Shown here: piece after piece, positions 54,053-63,383 of the stretch
How the letters are laid out: each line of letters starts with the position of its first letter
Numbering within the stretch: the first letter of the stretch is position 1
DNA from: CAVQCT01 sp964371785
GTDB lineage: Bacteria; Zixibacteria; MSB-5A5; GN15; FEB-12
Length of the DNA stretch: 64,000 nucleotides
NCBI GenBank assembly: GCA_964371785.1
Contig: CAYJOL010000004.1
Span: 62,001-126,000 of the forward strand
Reading direction: 5' to 3'
The notes under the pieces: generated by a model
What the model was told of the DNA's origin: nothing
What the model saw: only the letters and a program-made list of their open reading frames with translations
Database searches by the model: none
Position numbers and translations under genes: made by a program

Positions 54053-55786
54053 ATGTCAAACCAACGAGGCCTTCGGACAACTATCGCATTCGCTCGGCAT
54101 CTGATGATTCCAGCAGTGGCGGCTGTCTTGTTGATAGGGCAGAGTTCGTTTGCTCAAACTGCGCCCCCGGATACCGTACAGCCCGCAGCCTCATCGCATT
54201 CGGCACGGCCGATCCGACTCACCGGAGAGATCGGCACTTTTGGCGAGTTGTATAGCATCTCCGGGTTAGCGCCCCGTCGACCCGCCAGCACCGGACGTAT
54301 CTTTCTCCATTCAACCCTGACTGCGTGGAACAGTGTGTCCGCCTCAGTCAATCTGATGTTGTCAACGGAAGGAAGTTCAGCCCGACAGGATATCAATCAG
54401 CTTGATTTTAATCCGCATTGGCGATGGGGCGAGGCGCACGCGGGGGATTTCTTCGAAGACCTCAGTCCGCTCACTCTTAGCGGCATCCGTGTGCGCGGTG
54501 GTGCTTTGCTCTTGTCGCCCGGCAAATGGAGGTTGTCGCTTATTTCAGGGCGGACCGCGCGGTCCGTTGAAACCGAAAGCAGCAGCCGCTCTTTTGAACG
54601 TGCGCTCACAGGGGTCAGAGTTGGCTATGGTCGGAGCGGCGGCACTTCGTTTGATTTCATCGTGCTGAATTCTCGGGATCGCCTGTCTTCACTGGCGGCT
54701 GTGCCCCAGGATACTTCAACGGCCGACACGCTTGAGGCTGATTTCGAGCAGAATCCTCTTTCCGTGACCCCGCAGGAGAACATTGTCGCATCGACCGTGG
54801 TGAACCTTGCTCTCATGAATAAGAAGCTGAAATGGCGAAGTGAGATCAGTGGCTGCGGAATTACACGGGATCGACGGTCGGCTGAGTTGGACAATTCCGA
54901 TGTCCCGGATTTTCTCACTAACCTCTTCACGCCCCGCAAGAGTTCATCGGCCGACTTTGCGTATACAACCGACTTCAATGTCGATTTGAAAAAAGTCTCG
55001 CTGAATGCTGGATTTCATTATATCGGTCCCGGATATGTCTCTCTGGGGCTCGCGTCGCTCATTTCCGACAAACAGGAGCTCGTCACCGGCGCGGTCTGGC
55101 GATTTGCCAAAGGTCAGGTACGGCTCGACGGCGCCTTTCAGCATGATAATCTGATCGATCAGAAAAACTATACGACTAATCGCGTGCGGCTGAGTTCGCT
55201 GGTGACATATCGGATCCGCCGTAGTTGGAATATGACGGCCGCGGCCATTTTCATCGGTATGGCTAACGATGCTCCCACCGACACGACTCGGCTTGACTAT
55301 GGCAGTTGGATTCTTCGAACCGGACAAAACGTAGTCTTCGCCCGCCGCCAGGGGATCCGGAATGTTTCGCTCGATCTCGTTTATCAGCACGCCGCCGATG
55401 ACAACCCGCTTCGCCAGAATGCGAGTACGGAATCGATATCGGGTACACTGTCCACTAACTACGGTGTCAGTCCTTCTTTGGAGTTCGCGCCCTCGATCGG
55501 CCTGATCTCCGCCAGGGTCGGTTCATCCGAACGGACGCTCACGCAAAACTATGTCATGTCGGCTCGCTACACGGCGCTTCAGCGCCGGCTCACCGGAAGT
55601 GCGACCCTGGCTGTCGTGGTGGGCAATGTGACAACTACTTTGCGTCCACTGCTGAGATCCGCCTATGCCTTGACAAGCAACCTGACACTCACTGCAGAGG
55701 CTGAAGCTACTTCGGTGAAGGGCGGCGCCGAATCCGCGCGCTTTGACGAACTCGCCGGCCGCCTGATCCTCTCACGCCGCTTCTGA
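54053..55786 (+). CDS. Outer-membrane beta-barrel protein of the surface operon
   Basis: ATG 54053 lies just after the FN3 gene's stop; no strong Shine-Dalgarno, so coupling is likely. The 577-residue protein has a signal peptide (ending SSFAQ near residue 33). Alternating amphipathic strands follow, with many aromatic girdle residues (RGGALLLSPGKWRLSLISG, ADFAYTTDFNVDLKKVSL, VTYRIRRSWNMTAAAIF). The last residue is Phe in RLILSRRF, the C-terminal signature recognised by the BAM complex. The size suggests a barrel of 18-24 strands. It may export or anchor the two large secreted partners. Confidence 0.72.
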   Translation: MSNQRGLRTTIAFARHLMIPAVAAVLLIGQSSFAQTAPPDTVQPAASSHSARPIRLTGEIGTFGELYSISGLAPRRPASTGRIFLHSTLTAWNSVSASVNLMLSTEGSSARQDINQLDFNPHWRWGEAHAGDFFEDLSPLTLSGIRVRGGALLLSPGKWRLSLISGRTARSVETESSSRSFERALTGVRVGYGRSGGTSFDFIVLNSRDRLSSLAAVPQDTSTADTLEADFEQNPLSVTPQENIVASTVVNLALMNKKLKWRSEISGCGITRDRRSAELDNSDVPDFLTNLFTPRKSSSADFAYTTDFNVDLKKVSLNAGFHYIGPGYVSLGLASLISDKQELVTGAVWRFAKGQVRLDGAFQHDNLIDQKNYTTNRVRLSSLVTYRIRRSWNMTAAAIFIGMANDAPTDTTRLDYGSWILRTGQNVVFARRQGIRNVSLDLVYQHAADDNPLRQNASTESISGTLSTNYGVSPSLEFAPSIGLISARVGSSERTLTQNYVMSARYTALQRRLTGSATLAVVVGNVTTTLRPLLRSAYALTSNLTLTAEAEATSVKGGAESARFDELAGRLILSRRF

Positions 55787-56163
55787 TCGGTTAAGTAACG
55801 TGAAGCACCGCCGGGTGGCCCACCCCTTCCGCGCCGTCGGGAATCCCTTCCCGACGGAATCGTTTACACAAAACAACTGATACCCCTCTCCGCGCCGTCA
55901 GAAATCGCCTTCCCTCTCTACGCCGTCAGAAACCGTTTCCCCTCTCCCCGACGTCAGAAATCGACTTCCCTCTCTGCGCCGTCGGGAATCCCTTCCTGAC
56001 GGCGCACTTGAAATTGTAACGAGTGCTGCAGTCATTACATATTATTCAGTGTAATCCGCTAATTCAGAGAGACGAGAATGCCTGTGAGCTACGGGCTGTC
56101 AGGAAAGGATTCATGACAGCGCGATAAAGTCAATCTGAGATCATGGGAGATGACGCGGGAATT
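55787..56163. repeat. Tandem 28-bp repeat with terminal hairpins
   Basis: Five units of a CGCCGTC[AG]G[AG]AATC-type repeat start at 55832, 55893, 55921, 55949 and 55977; the last four are exactly 28 bp apart. The first (55834-55857) is a perfect 10-bp hairpin (CCGTCGGGAA/TTCCCGACGG), and the last is a near-perfect hairpin. The inner ones have lost the complementarity. Just before lies one copy of the GCCGGGTGGCCCACCCC motif (55810-55826). The cluster sits between convergent genes and may serve as a bidirectional terminator. The rest of the gap shows nothing. Confidence 0.75.
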
Positions 56164-57186
56164 TCAATAGGTCGAGAGACCAAGCGAAACGCGCACCAGA
56201 TCGGGGCTCCCCGAATCAGACAGGTGCGTGTATTTGCCTTCAAGAACGGCGGCCACTGATCCGAGTCGCTTGCGTAATCCCAAACCCAGCGTGACGCCGG
56301 TCGTTGTTAGTTGATGCGTCTCGAGCGCGACCTGCGAAGCTGAAGCAATATTACTTATAACCTCGAAAACACCCACTCCGGCGCTGTAATCAACGGAGAT
56401 GGAGTTGGAGAGCGAGGTAGCCAGGACACCTTCCAGGTTTAACCCGGCGACTGACATGTGTCTTGTCGCCGACGTATCATCACCATTCTGATAAAACCGA
56501 CTGTAGGTACCTTCGAGGCGAAGCCCAAAATGACTGCCGGCCGGTATTACGGAGATAGTTCCGGCGCCGGTGAAGCCGCGGCGGGGCTCGCCAACCGTTC
56601 CTGCCACTCTTGCCGCTCCGGAAGACACGCCCAGCCGGATCGTCCGGTGGCACCGTGAAATGATTAAAGTGTCGGTAACGACTTTGATTCGCGTCCGAGG
56701 CTCAGGCTCAGTTTTTTTCGCTTCCTCTGTTACAATTGGTGATGGTAGCGAAGATGATTCCGTATCGATCGACGCTGAATCACCGGCGATCCTTGCGATC
56801 GCTTGGTTCTCCGACTCGCATCTGAGGATGAATTTCTTTATCTCTTGATTCTCATGATCAAGGGCAAGCGCCTTCTTCCACACGGCAACTGCGTGAGAAC
56901 AGTCGGACTGACCATAGTATTCGATTCCGGTGAATCTGTAGCAGGTTATAAGCATTTCACGGGCGGATTTATTGTCGGGCTGCTCCTTGAGTACCTTTTC
57001 GAGGACCTCAGACGCCTCAATCAGCCTGCCTTCTTCCAGCAACTGTCTTCCGCGCTCAAGGTTTGCCTCGACACTTTTCTGGGCCTGTCCCCTCGCGGCG
57101 GCACCAGACAGGCAGACTACCAGCACCAGCAGGCAGGAGAAAACTGTCGGGCACGGAATCCGTTTAGAGACTTTCGATAATTGCAT
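56164..57186 (-). CDS. TPR protein with outer-membrane-barrel-like C-terminus
   Basis: About 340 residues; the start at ATG 57186 (MQLSKVSKR) or 57198 is not decided. The signal peptide ends AARGQAQ. Residues about 40-130 contain three TPR units (GRLIEASEVLEKVLKEQPDNKSA, then CSHAVAVWKKALALDHENQE). A Ser/Glu/Pro-rich linker (135-170) follows. The C-terminal 170 residues are beta-rich with alternating strands (IRLGVSSGAARV, FGLRLEGTYSRFYQNG, KYTHLSDSG) ending LGLSTY, like an eight-stranded barrel. It convergently faces the surface operon. Function unknown. Confidence 0.62.
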   Translation of the reverse strand: MQLSKVSKRIPCPTVFSCLLVLVVCLSGAAARGQAQKSVEANLERGRQLLEEGRLIEASEVLEKVLKEQPDNKSAREMLITCYRFTGIEYYGQSDCSHAVAVWKKALALDHENQEIKKFILRCESENQAIARIAGDSASIDTESSSLPSPIVTEEAKKTEPEPRTRIKVVTDTLIISRCHRTIRLGVSSGAARVAGTVGEPRRGFTGAGTISVIPAGSHFGLRLEGTYSRFYQNGDDTSATRHMSVAGLNLEGVLATSLSNSISVDYSAGVGVFEVISNIASASQVALETHQLTTTGVTLGLGLRKRLGSVAAVLEGKYTHLSDSGSPDLVRVSLGLSTY

Positions 57187-57659
57187 TCTTTGGCACATAC
57201 TAGCTAAATCGACAGAAAAGCCTCGCGGCTTGATAGATGAAGGTGGCCCGAGCGCCGAACATCCAGCAAAGGGTTACCTGGCACATATCCATTGCCGCAG
57301 AAGGAGTTACTTGTCCATTTTACGAACGTATTCGTCAGCGGCCGGGTGGGCTGCTCCCTTGGGGTTGGTTTCATCCTTGATATATCTCTTGTTCATCTAT
57401 TTCATCTTCCTCCTGCTATCTAAATTCCCTGTCGACTCTGTTACTACGAAGCGATCTAATAGCAGATCTGTGGGGCACCCCGTCGGGACTTAACGACTCC
57501 AGGGGCGGAAGGAGCATCATCTCTTGTTGACTTCGCTCGCGTTTGTTCTGCATGATGAAATACTAAAATGTCAAAAGCCCCTTCACCAAGACCTTTTTCA
57601 ACAGGCTCCAGAGCTGTGGGGCACCCGGGCCTATGTCTGGTTCATACACGGGTAATCAG
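57187..57659. other. Intergenic region with dispersed repeats
   Basis: The 473-bp region holds three partial copies of a GCCGGGTG/GGGGCACCC-type repeat: GCCGGGTGGGC at 57341, TGTGGGGCACCCCGTCGGGA at 57470 and the longest, CAGAGCTGTGGGGCACCCGGGCC, at 57608-57630. A short run of open codons here has no start or family similarity. No gene is supported. It marks the left edge of the accessory segment. Confidence 0.45.
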
Positions 57660-57947
57660 TTAGGACATACCGCCGATACAGACCACAGCGAACAAGAGAG
57701 CGGAGCAGATCGATCCAACAGCAAACATACCGAAAATGATCCGATACCATAGGTGTCCTTTGGTTTGCTTACTCAGCAGACTGTAGTGTTTTAGTATAAC
57801 GCAAGAGCCTGTGCAGTAGGTTACTGCACCCAGTGCAATGGCGGCGGCGTTTGCTGTAGGGAATATCCCGCCGACCGCAAGTGATGTTGCTGCCACGACT
57901 ACAAAAAGGATTATGTCAATCATTATAGCGCGTAGATTTCTTTGCAT
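57660..57947 (-). CDS. Small three-helix membrane protein, unknown
   Basis: This 95-residue hydrophobic protein has predicted transmembrane segments at about residues 8-27, 32-53 and 69-92, with a basic cytoplasmic-like loop KQTKGHLWYR between the last two. AGAGG lies 12 bases before the ATG, a loose match. It sits between two copies of the dispersed repeat (57608-57630 and 57977-57996). It is upstream and divergent from the TIR gene. Similar small multi-helix proteins accompany some anti-phage modules, but there is no homology on which to claim that. Confidence 0.5.
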   Translation of the reverse strand: MQRNLRAIMIDIILFVVVAATSLAVGGIFPTANAAAIALGAVTYCTGSCVILKHYSLLSKQTKGHLWYRIIFGMFAVGSICSALLFAVVCIGGMS

Positions 57948-58315
57948 ACAATCAGACCGCCTCTAGAATGTGATTAGGGCCGGGTGGGCCACCCCGGCCA
58001 TAGCAGGCTATGGGCCACCGGTCTGCGGTACGAATTCACTTGGCAGAACGCTTCGATAAATTTATAATACTCTTGGCGAATAGTCAAGACAGGGCGCCGG
58101 AAGTAGCTAAAGATCCCCATGGAAGTACAAATCGGGCGTAGCTAGAGAATCAAAGGCATCCAAACGGTTGTCATCGCTGTTAGATATTGCTAAATGATCG
58201 CAATCACGCAAGTCGGAGTCGCAAGTGACCAGGCTCGGAAGAATTGAGTGCTATCTCCAACAATCCTAGCCGCGCAATATGCCGTTCAGAATCTTAGCAA
58301 GGTAAGGGGTAATCG
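57948..58315 (+). promoter_or_regulatory. TIR-gene leader with consensus promoter
   Basis: TTGGCA (58040-58045) and a perfect TATAAT (58063-58068) lie 17 bp apart, pointing to the TIR gene. Transcription from there would give a roughly 240-nt leader. A GCCGGGTGGGCCACCCCGGC palindrome is at 57979-57998, with a second hairpin GGCCATAGC/GCTATGGGCC just after. No small gene is evident in the leader. The local sequence is more AT-rich than the flanks. Confidence 0.6.
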
Positions 58316-59386
58316 ATGGACTCTCAACAGAAAGTATTTATTAGCCACGCCTCTGTAGACAAGCCTTTGGCAGATGTGCTAGTTGATTTGCTCCAAACAG
58401 GTATGGATGTAGGGCAATCGCAAATCTTCTGCTCGTCGCTCGATGGGTTAGGGATTCCCAGTGGTCTAAAGTTTGTGGATTACATAAGGGATAAATTGAA
58501 AGACACCGCCTGTGCTATTTTCCTTCTAACGCCTCATTTTCTCCTAAGCAGATTCTGCTGGGGAGAACTTGGCGCGGCATGGGTAATCGACAAAACTATC
58601 TACCCAGTGCTCTTTTCGCCTTTGGAACACAAAGACGTAAGGGACATTCTGACTGGTGTACAATTGGCCGATTTTGACAGCAAGGGTAATTTGGACGATC
58701 TGAAAGATTCCATTACCAAGCGTCTGGAAATTACAACGGCTACGACTGCACATTGGAACGTCAAACGTAACGAGTTTATTGAGAAAGTCACCTTGATTAT
58801 TCCCAAACTACCTAAGCCTGAGTCAGTGAGCATTGAAAAATACGTCTCGCTTGTTAACGACTTCAAGGAAGCTCAAGAATTGATTAAGAAGCACGATCAG
58901 GAAGTGTCGCGATTAAATCTTGTAATAGAGAAACTGAAGGAGGTCAAAGATACAGCCAAAGCCGAAAGTATTATACTTAAATCGCTTCCAACAGAGAAAC
59001 AATTCGACGCCTTGGTAAAGAAGGCTCGTTCTTCGCTAGACGAACTCCCCAACATTGTGAAATACTTGATCTTCAGATCCTATCTCTCAGATGACTCAGT
59101 TCGCTTTCTTTCTTTTGATGAAGGAGACAAACTCGATTCTGCGAAACGCGCCGAAGAGCGAATGCAAGTCTCCTTCTCAGACGAAGGCTACTGCCGGGCG
59201 AATGACAAGGATCCCGCCGTAGACTCTGCTCGAGACGCGCTTCGTGATTTAGAGTTATTTCTGATCGACGATAGTAACGCTCAGTTTGTAGGCCTGCTGG
59301 CACGTCAGGAGAAGATACAAGTTAACTTAAGAAACAAAACGTTCTGGGAGACGTACCTCGGTCTAGGGATACACTTTTCCGACTAG
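58316..59386 (+). CDS. TIR-domain protein, putative NAD-cleaving defence effector
   Basis: This 356-residue protein has AAGGGG before its ATG. Residues 1-150 are a bacterial TIR domain: KVFISHASVDKPLADVLVDLL (betaA/alphaA), QIFCSSLDGLGIPSG (BB-loop region) and IFLLTPHFLLSRFCWGELGAAW. Glu84 is in the position of the catalytic glutamate of NADase TIRs. Residues 165-215 form a coiled coil (EAQELIKKHDQEVSRLNLVIEKLKEV). The C-terminal 140 residues are unrecognised. TIR effectors deplete NAD or make cADPR-type signals during phage defence. It converges on a large STAND-like NTPase gene whose stop is 38 bp away. GC is lower than the haem operon. Confidence 0.85.
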   Translation: MDSQQKVFISHASVDKPLADVLVDLLQTGMDVGQSQIFCSSLDGLGIPSGLKFVDYIRDKLKDTACAIFLLTPHFLLSRFCWGELGAAWVIDKTIYPVLFSPLEHKDVRDILTGVQLADFDSKGNLDDLKDSITKRLEITTATTAHWNVKRNEFIEKVTLIIPKLPKPESVSIEKYVSLVNDFKEAQELIKKHDQEVSRLNLVIEKLKEVKDTAKAESIILKSLPTEKQFDALVKKARSSLDELPNIVKYLIFRSYLSDDSVRFLSFDEGDKLDSAKRAEERMQVSFSDEGYCRANDKDPAVDSARDALRDLELFLIDDSNAQFVGLLARQEKIQVNLRNKTFWETYLGLGIHFSD

Positions 59387-59424
59387 GGGATGTGAGACAG
59401 AGCGCGGAGTCTTGTCTGATTGTG

Positions 59425-62400
59425 TCAGCTTTTGACAGGCGGACATAGCTTCCCAAGCTCTTCAGTGGTCTTCAACAAGCTGTTATAGTGATAGACTCTC
59501 GCATCAGATCTCAACAGTGGGCATCCTGGATATTTTGCCCTTATCTCATCGTGTTTTCCAAAAGATGAGATCTTTTCACTTTTTGTGAACCAGACGAGTT
59601 CGTAGTGGTTTTCGTTCAGGTAATCTCGCACAAGATCCTCCCTAGCAAACAACCCTTCGTCTAGCACCGAAGTCCACTCGCCATGACTAGAAGTCACTAA
59701 AGCCACCTTCCCGGATCTGTCAAGAAACACCCAGTCAGATGGCAATATCCTGAGATTGAATCGGCGGGCAAAGTCGCTGTTTGGAACAGAAACACTTTTA
59801 TACTTCGTAGTCGAGTTCCCCTCCCAGTGCATACGCAAGCATGGAGATTCTACTAGAATCTCTTTATACTGCGGGGACTTAGTGACATGCTCCCTTTGCC
59901 GAACTTCTATGGATAACCTCCTCTCCTCAATAATTGCGCAGAATGCTTCCTCAAATGAACCGTATTTGGAATCCGTCTGTAAGCGTTGCTGAGCCAAATC
60001 GGCCAATTCTACAAGGTCTTGCTCCGAGAGCTGGCCGTTTCCATTACTGAAGATCATCTCGTCCCTTCTTACTTTTTCTTCTATCTCCCCGATTTGAAAC
60101 TGCATCATCTGCTTATCAGCTCCAGGGAAAGTCATAATCCACGGAAACTCACCAGCAAAGTACCGATGTTCATCTCTGCTGAATGCCACTTGATTCCAGT
60201 CAAATGTCGTACGCTGTATGACTTTTTTCAGCAATGGCAAATCCGTATCTCTTATGAAGAAAGCGTGTACGAACAAATTGACTCTCTTTTCGAATCCACT
60301 ATCTTGCGTAACGGCACTCTCTAGATTCAACCACGCAAAATCGCTATCGACACCCGACAGCCTTGACAGCTTTAGGCACTTTGGCTTCGGAAATCGTGTC
60401 GTATGTATCCAACTCCTGAAGTCAGTCTTGCTTCTTCCAATGAGATTGTCCGTAATAAACTTGATCGAGGTAGGGTCTCCAGGAAACGAGGGATCAATGT
60501 CCAGCCTATAGTTATCAGCCCTCCCTCCTTTGGGGCGCTCCATTTCATATTTGGAGGCAAGTTCATAGTATGCGATCCAAGAATATTTCTTACCATATCT
60601 ATCCACCTTGGTCTCACTGTTAGTTTGATTGTTGAAGTAGTTGAAGGTGGCAATTTCGCTATCTATACTACCAAAAGTTTTCAAATGCCATCCGAGATCG
60701 GAAATCCGAAATCTCACTTGCTTCAGAAGCGTCCTTTTCTTGGGGTGACGCTCAACATCATAGCGATCTGGAAGAATCGTCGGTAATACGTAGGTTTCAA
60801 AGTCCAGATGAATTGGCGCATTTCCGTCTCTGTATTGATCCCTGTTCTTATCCTCCCTATATCCCCACTTACGAAAGCTTGCCCGCGTCAAGGGAGCTTC
60901 GATCCTTGCCATTGCCTTAGTCCCAAAAGTGCCGGGACGAACGTGCTGAGCCAAGTACATTGTGTGACGTGCATAGTCACGAGTTAACGCATGTTTCGGA
61001 CTCTCGATCGCACCACCTCTGAACATTCTGTTGTATAATCGGAGAGCGTAAACCACAAACTCGTTGATTTTCTGAAAATTGACTCCGATCCCTCCGCAAA
61101 AGTGCATTCCTACTCCGTAGCTGGCGGCCACCATCCTCTCTATCACATACGGATCATTTATGCAAAACGAGTTCATCGTGGCATCAAACAACAGCTGTGG
61201 CTCTTTCATACCAATCTTCCAGAGACACCTTGTGCATCTATCCCTCTCCAATCTGTTGGTGCTTGTTAAGAACCACTTTAGCACCTCTACAATCGACTTG
61301 CCCTGATCGCTCGCAACCTCTATTTTGTGAAGATCAAGAATCCACTCGATTGTCCTTTTGATTGGGCTATCTCGACGGCCAACCCGAAGATATTCTGACC
61401 ATGTCAAGTCGCGCTGGGCAGTGGACTTTCCTATCAAGACCGATTCTAATAGCGCCCGAGGTGAGTCAGACTGTGGACGCAGCGCGAGCGCTGTCAGCGC
61501 ATCGAAGGCTTCGTTTCGCAGAGTGTCATACTCCAGCACTTTCTTCAGCATCTTGCGAGTACGGGCCGTGATGGTGTTGGCTTTTCTCCATCTGATACCG
61601 GAGAGAAACGCCCTGACGACATCTGTTCTAATCTGGTTTCGTTCAAGAAAATCGAAGACTTCTGCATTCTTAATTCTCTCAGGTAATGCTATTGTAACGG
61701 CTTCCAAAAGATATGGATTCTTCAACCAGCTACGCAGTAGCTCGCGTATTTTGGTTTCATTTCTACCGCAATGTGCGAGAGCTGTTCGAACAATCAGATG
61801 ATCGGATACCTTCTGATATGGGAATTCCAATACCTCTACTGGCCTTTCCTTCGACCAATCCAAAGACTGAATTAGGATACCTTCGCTGATGAGAATCCGC
61901 ACGGCTGAAGCCAATTGTTTCTTGCTTAGGAAGTAGGATTTCAACGCATTTCTACAATCGTCATAGGAAACGTATCGACAATGTGTGGCAACCATTCTTT
62001 CCGCTATGTCCTTGACAAATCCAGGCCGAAGACCGCTGCTCCATAACCAGTCTTCCTTGGTTACGATTGCGGATAGCTTCCGAACTCCGAACTTCCTGCA
62101 TAACTTGGCATTGACATCACGTTGCTTGGTCCTTATGAAATCCTCATACAATTTGGTTAGACCCTCTTGGCCGGAAGCAATCTCTCTAATCCTTCTGTGC
62201 CGTTTCTCGACTGCTGTTTCTCTTAAAGACATGCAAACCACTCGAAGAAAGAGGGGATGTGCGAATTCATCGTAAAGCAATGGCACTTGTGGGGCGGGGA
62301 GCCTGTAGTAACTGAAAAAGGCTTTAAGAGATGCTGGCAAGTTATCCGACAGCCCCGGATGAGATGCCGATATCAATAGCTTCCTACAAAGCCTAGGAAT

Positions 62401-63381
62401 GTATAGATCCTCAAAGGGCGTTCTACACGTCAGGACGACTCCAACACTTGGAAACTGACGCATTAACATGAGGAAGCTGCGTAAGCCGCGCTTCCACAAC
62501 CCTGGTTCGCACTCATTTAGTCCGTCTATAATTATTAGTGATCGTCCTTGGCTGATTCTCGCACTCTTATCAAGAAACTTCAAGAGACGTTTTTCGTTGG
62601 CTCCTAATTGAGCATATTCCATAACAGAGCTCAGTACACTCTCACAGCTAGTATCCAAGTCCTTAGCCAGAACAATCAGCGCGGAGGCCTTTGCCTTAAG
62701 GCTCCTTTGTGCGAGATCACACACAAAATGGGTCTTTCCCATTCCTGCCGCGCTAGTAATAAGCAATGCGGGCCTGTTTATTAGCCGCGCATGTATGGAG
62801 CCCAGGTATGTCAGAATTTCTTCCAGTGTGCCGTTGACGTTTCGAAACGCTTCTCGTAACGCTGCCAAATCTTGATCGTACCTCACCCCCCTACCCTGTA
62901 GCTCATCGTTGCATATTGCGACTTGCTCAAGACAATCTGAGCATAGTGCTTTTCCGGTGATTGTTCCATTCTTCAACGCAACCCAGCTAACGCGCTTGTC
63001 AATTGTCTCTACACACTTCTCAACTCGCCGAATACAAGGAACTACATTGTTTATGCAACCTACCAATCTTGCGATTCTCTTGTTCAGTTCCTCTGCCGAT
63101 TTACACTTTCCTGATGGTAACGCTGCAAGTCGTGCATTCTTGCTTAATTGCTCGCGGTACTTCTTGATCCGCAATCTCAGCGCTTCTCCTCTAGACAACG
63201 ATTCAATTGTCTCGACTAGGGATTCGATTTCGATATTAGGAAATGTCTGATCAAGACCCGGCATGTATCTTGGCCCTGCGTCCCTTATTGCTCGACTAAG
63301 GGCCCCATTGAGCAATCGAGGCCAGTACTTTTCTATACTGGTCTGTTTGTCTGCTTGACATGAGTCACGTTTAGATTGCAT
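59425..63381 (-). CDS. Large STAND/NACHT-like P-loop NTPase, putative phage sensor
   Basis: This 1318-residue protein has an N-terminal region (1-200) with an AGPRYMPGLD segment and a CSDC pair. The NTPase core follows: Walker A AGMGKTH (Lys216) and Walker B SLIIIDGLNECE (Asp286, Glu290). VVLTCRTPFEDL after it matches the sensor-like R segment of NACHT/AVAST ATPases. Then come about 900 residues without a recognised domain, helical in the middle and mixed at the C-terminus. STAND sensors such as Avs bind phage terminase or portal; that role here is inference. No nuclease or other effector domain is seen, so the adjacent TIR protein may be the effector. The ATG has no ribosome-binding site and sits 3 bp from a repeat. 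Confidence 0.75.
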   Translation of the reverse strand: MQSKRDSCQADKQTSIEKYWPRLLNGALSRAIRDAGPRYMPGLDQTFPNIEIESLVETIESLSRGEALRLRIKKYREQLSKNARLAALPSGKCKSAEELNKRIARLVGCINNVVPCIRRVEKCVETIDKRVSWVALKNGTITGKALCSDCLEQVAICNDELQGRGVRYDQDLAALREAFRNVNGTLEEILTYLGSIHARLINRPALLITSAAGMGKTHFVCDLAQRSLKAKASALIVLAKDLDTSCESVLSSVMEYAQLGANEKRLLKFLDKSARISQGRSLIIIDGLNECEPGLWKRGLRSFLMLMRQFPSVGVVLTCRTPFEDLYIPRLCRKLLISASHPGLSDNLPASLKAFFSYYRLPAPQVPLLYDEFAHPLFLRVVCMSLRETAVEKRHRRIREIASGQEGLTKLYEDFIRTKQRDVNAKLCRKFGVRKLSAIVTKEDWLWSSGLRPGFVKDIAERMVATHCRYVSYDDCRNALKSYFLSKKQLASAVRILISEGILIQSLDWSKERPVEVLEFPYQKVSDHLIVRTALAHCGRNETKIRELLRSWLKNPYLLEAVTIALPERIKNAEVFDFLERNQIRTDVVRAFLSGIRWRKANTITARTRKMLKKVLEYDTLRNEAFDALTALALRPQSDSPRALLESVLIGKSTAQRDLTWSEYLRVGRRDSPIKRTIEWILDLHKIEVASDQGKSIVEVLKWFLTSTNRLERDRCTRCLWKIGMKEPQLLFDATMNSFCINDPYVIERMVAASYGVGMHFCGGIGVNFQKINEFVVYALRLYNRMFRGGAIESPKHALTRDYARHTMYLAQHVRPGTFGTKAMARIEAPLTRASFRKWGYREDKNRDQYRDGNAPIHLDFETYVLPTILPDRYDVERHPKKRTLLKQVRFRISDLGWHLKTFGSIDSEIATFNYFNNQTNSETKVDRYGKKYSWIAYYELASKYEMERPKGGRADNYRLDIDPSFPGDPTSIKFITDNLIGRSKTDFRSWIHTTRFPKPKCLKLSRLSGVDSDFAWLNLESAVTQDSGFEKRVNLFVHAFFIRDTDLPLLKKVIQRTTFDWNQVAFSRDEHRYFAGEFPWIMTFPGADKQMMQFQIGEIEEKVRRDEMIFSNGNGQLSEQDLVELADLAQQRLQTDSKYGSFEEAFCAIIEERRLSIEVRQREHVTKSPQYKEILVESPCLRMHWEGNSTTKYKSVSVPNSDFARRFNLRILPSDWVFLDRSGKVALVTSSHGEWTSVLDEGLFAREDLVRDYLNENHYELVWFTKSEKISSFGKHDEIRAKYPGCPLLRSDARVYHYNSLLKTTEELGKLCPPVKS

Positions 63382-63383
63382 TA

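Noticed and set aside
55832..56006. CRISPR array
   Set aside because: The units are adjacent 28-bp tandem repeats with no unique spacers, and no cas genes are near.
56972..57493. Plus-strand open frame of 173 codons
   Set aside because: It lies mostly opposite the TPR protein, has no ribosome-binding site and no recognisable domain.
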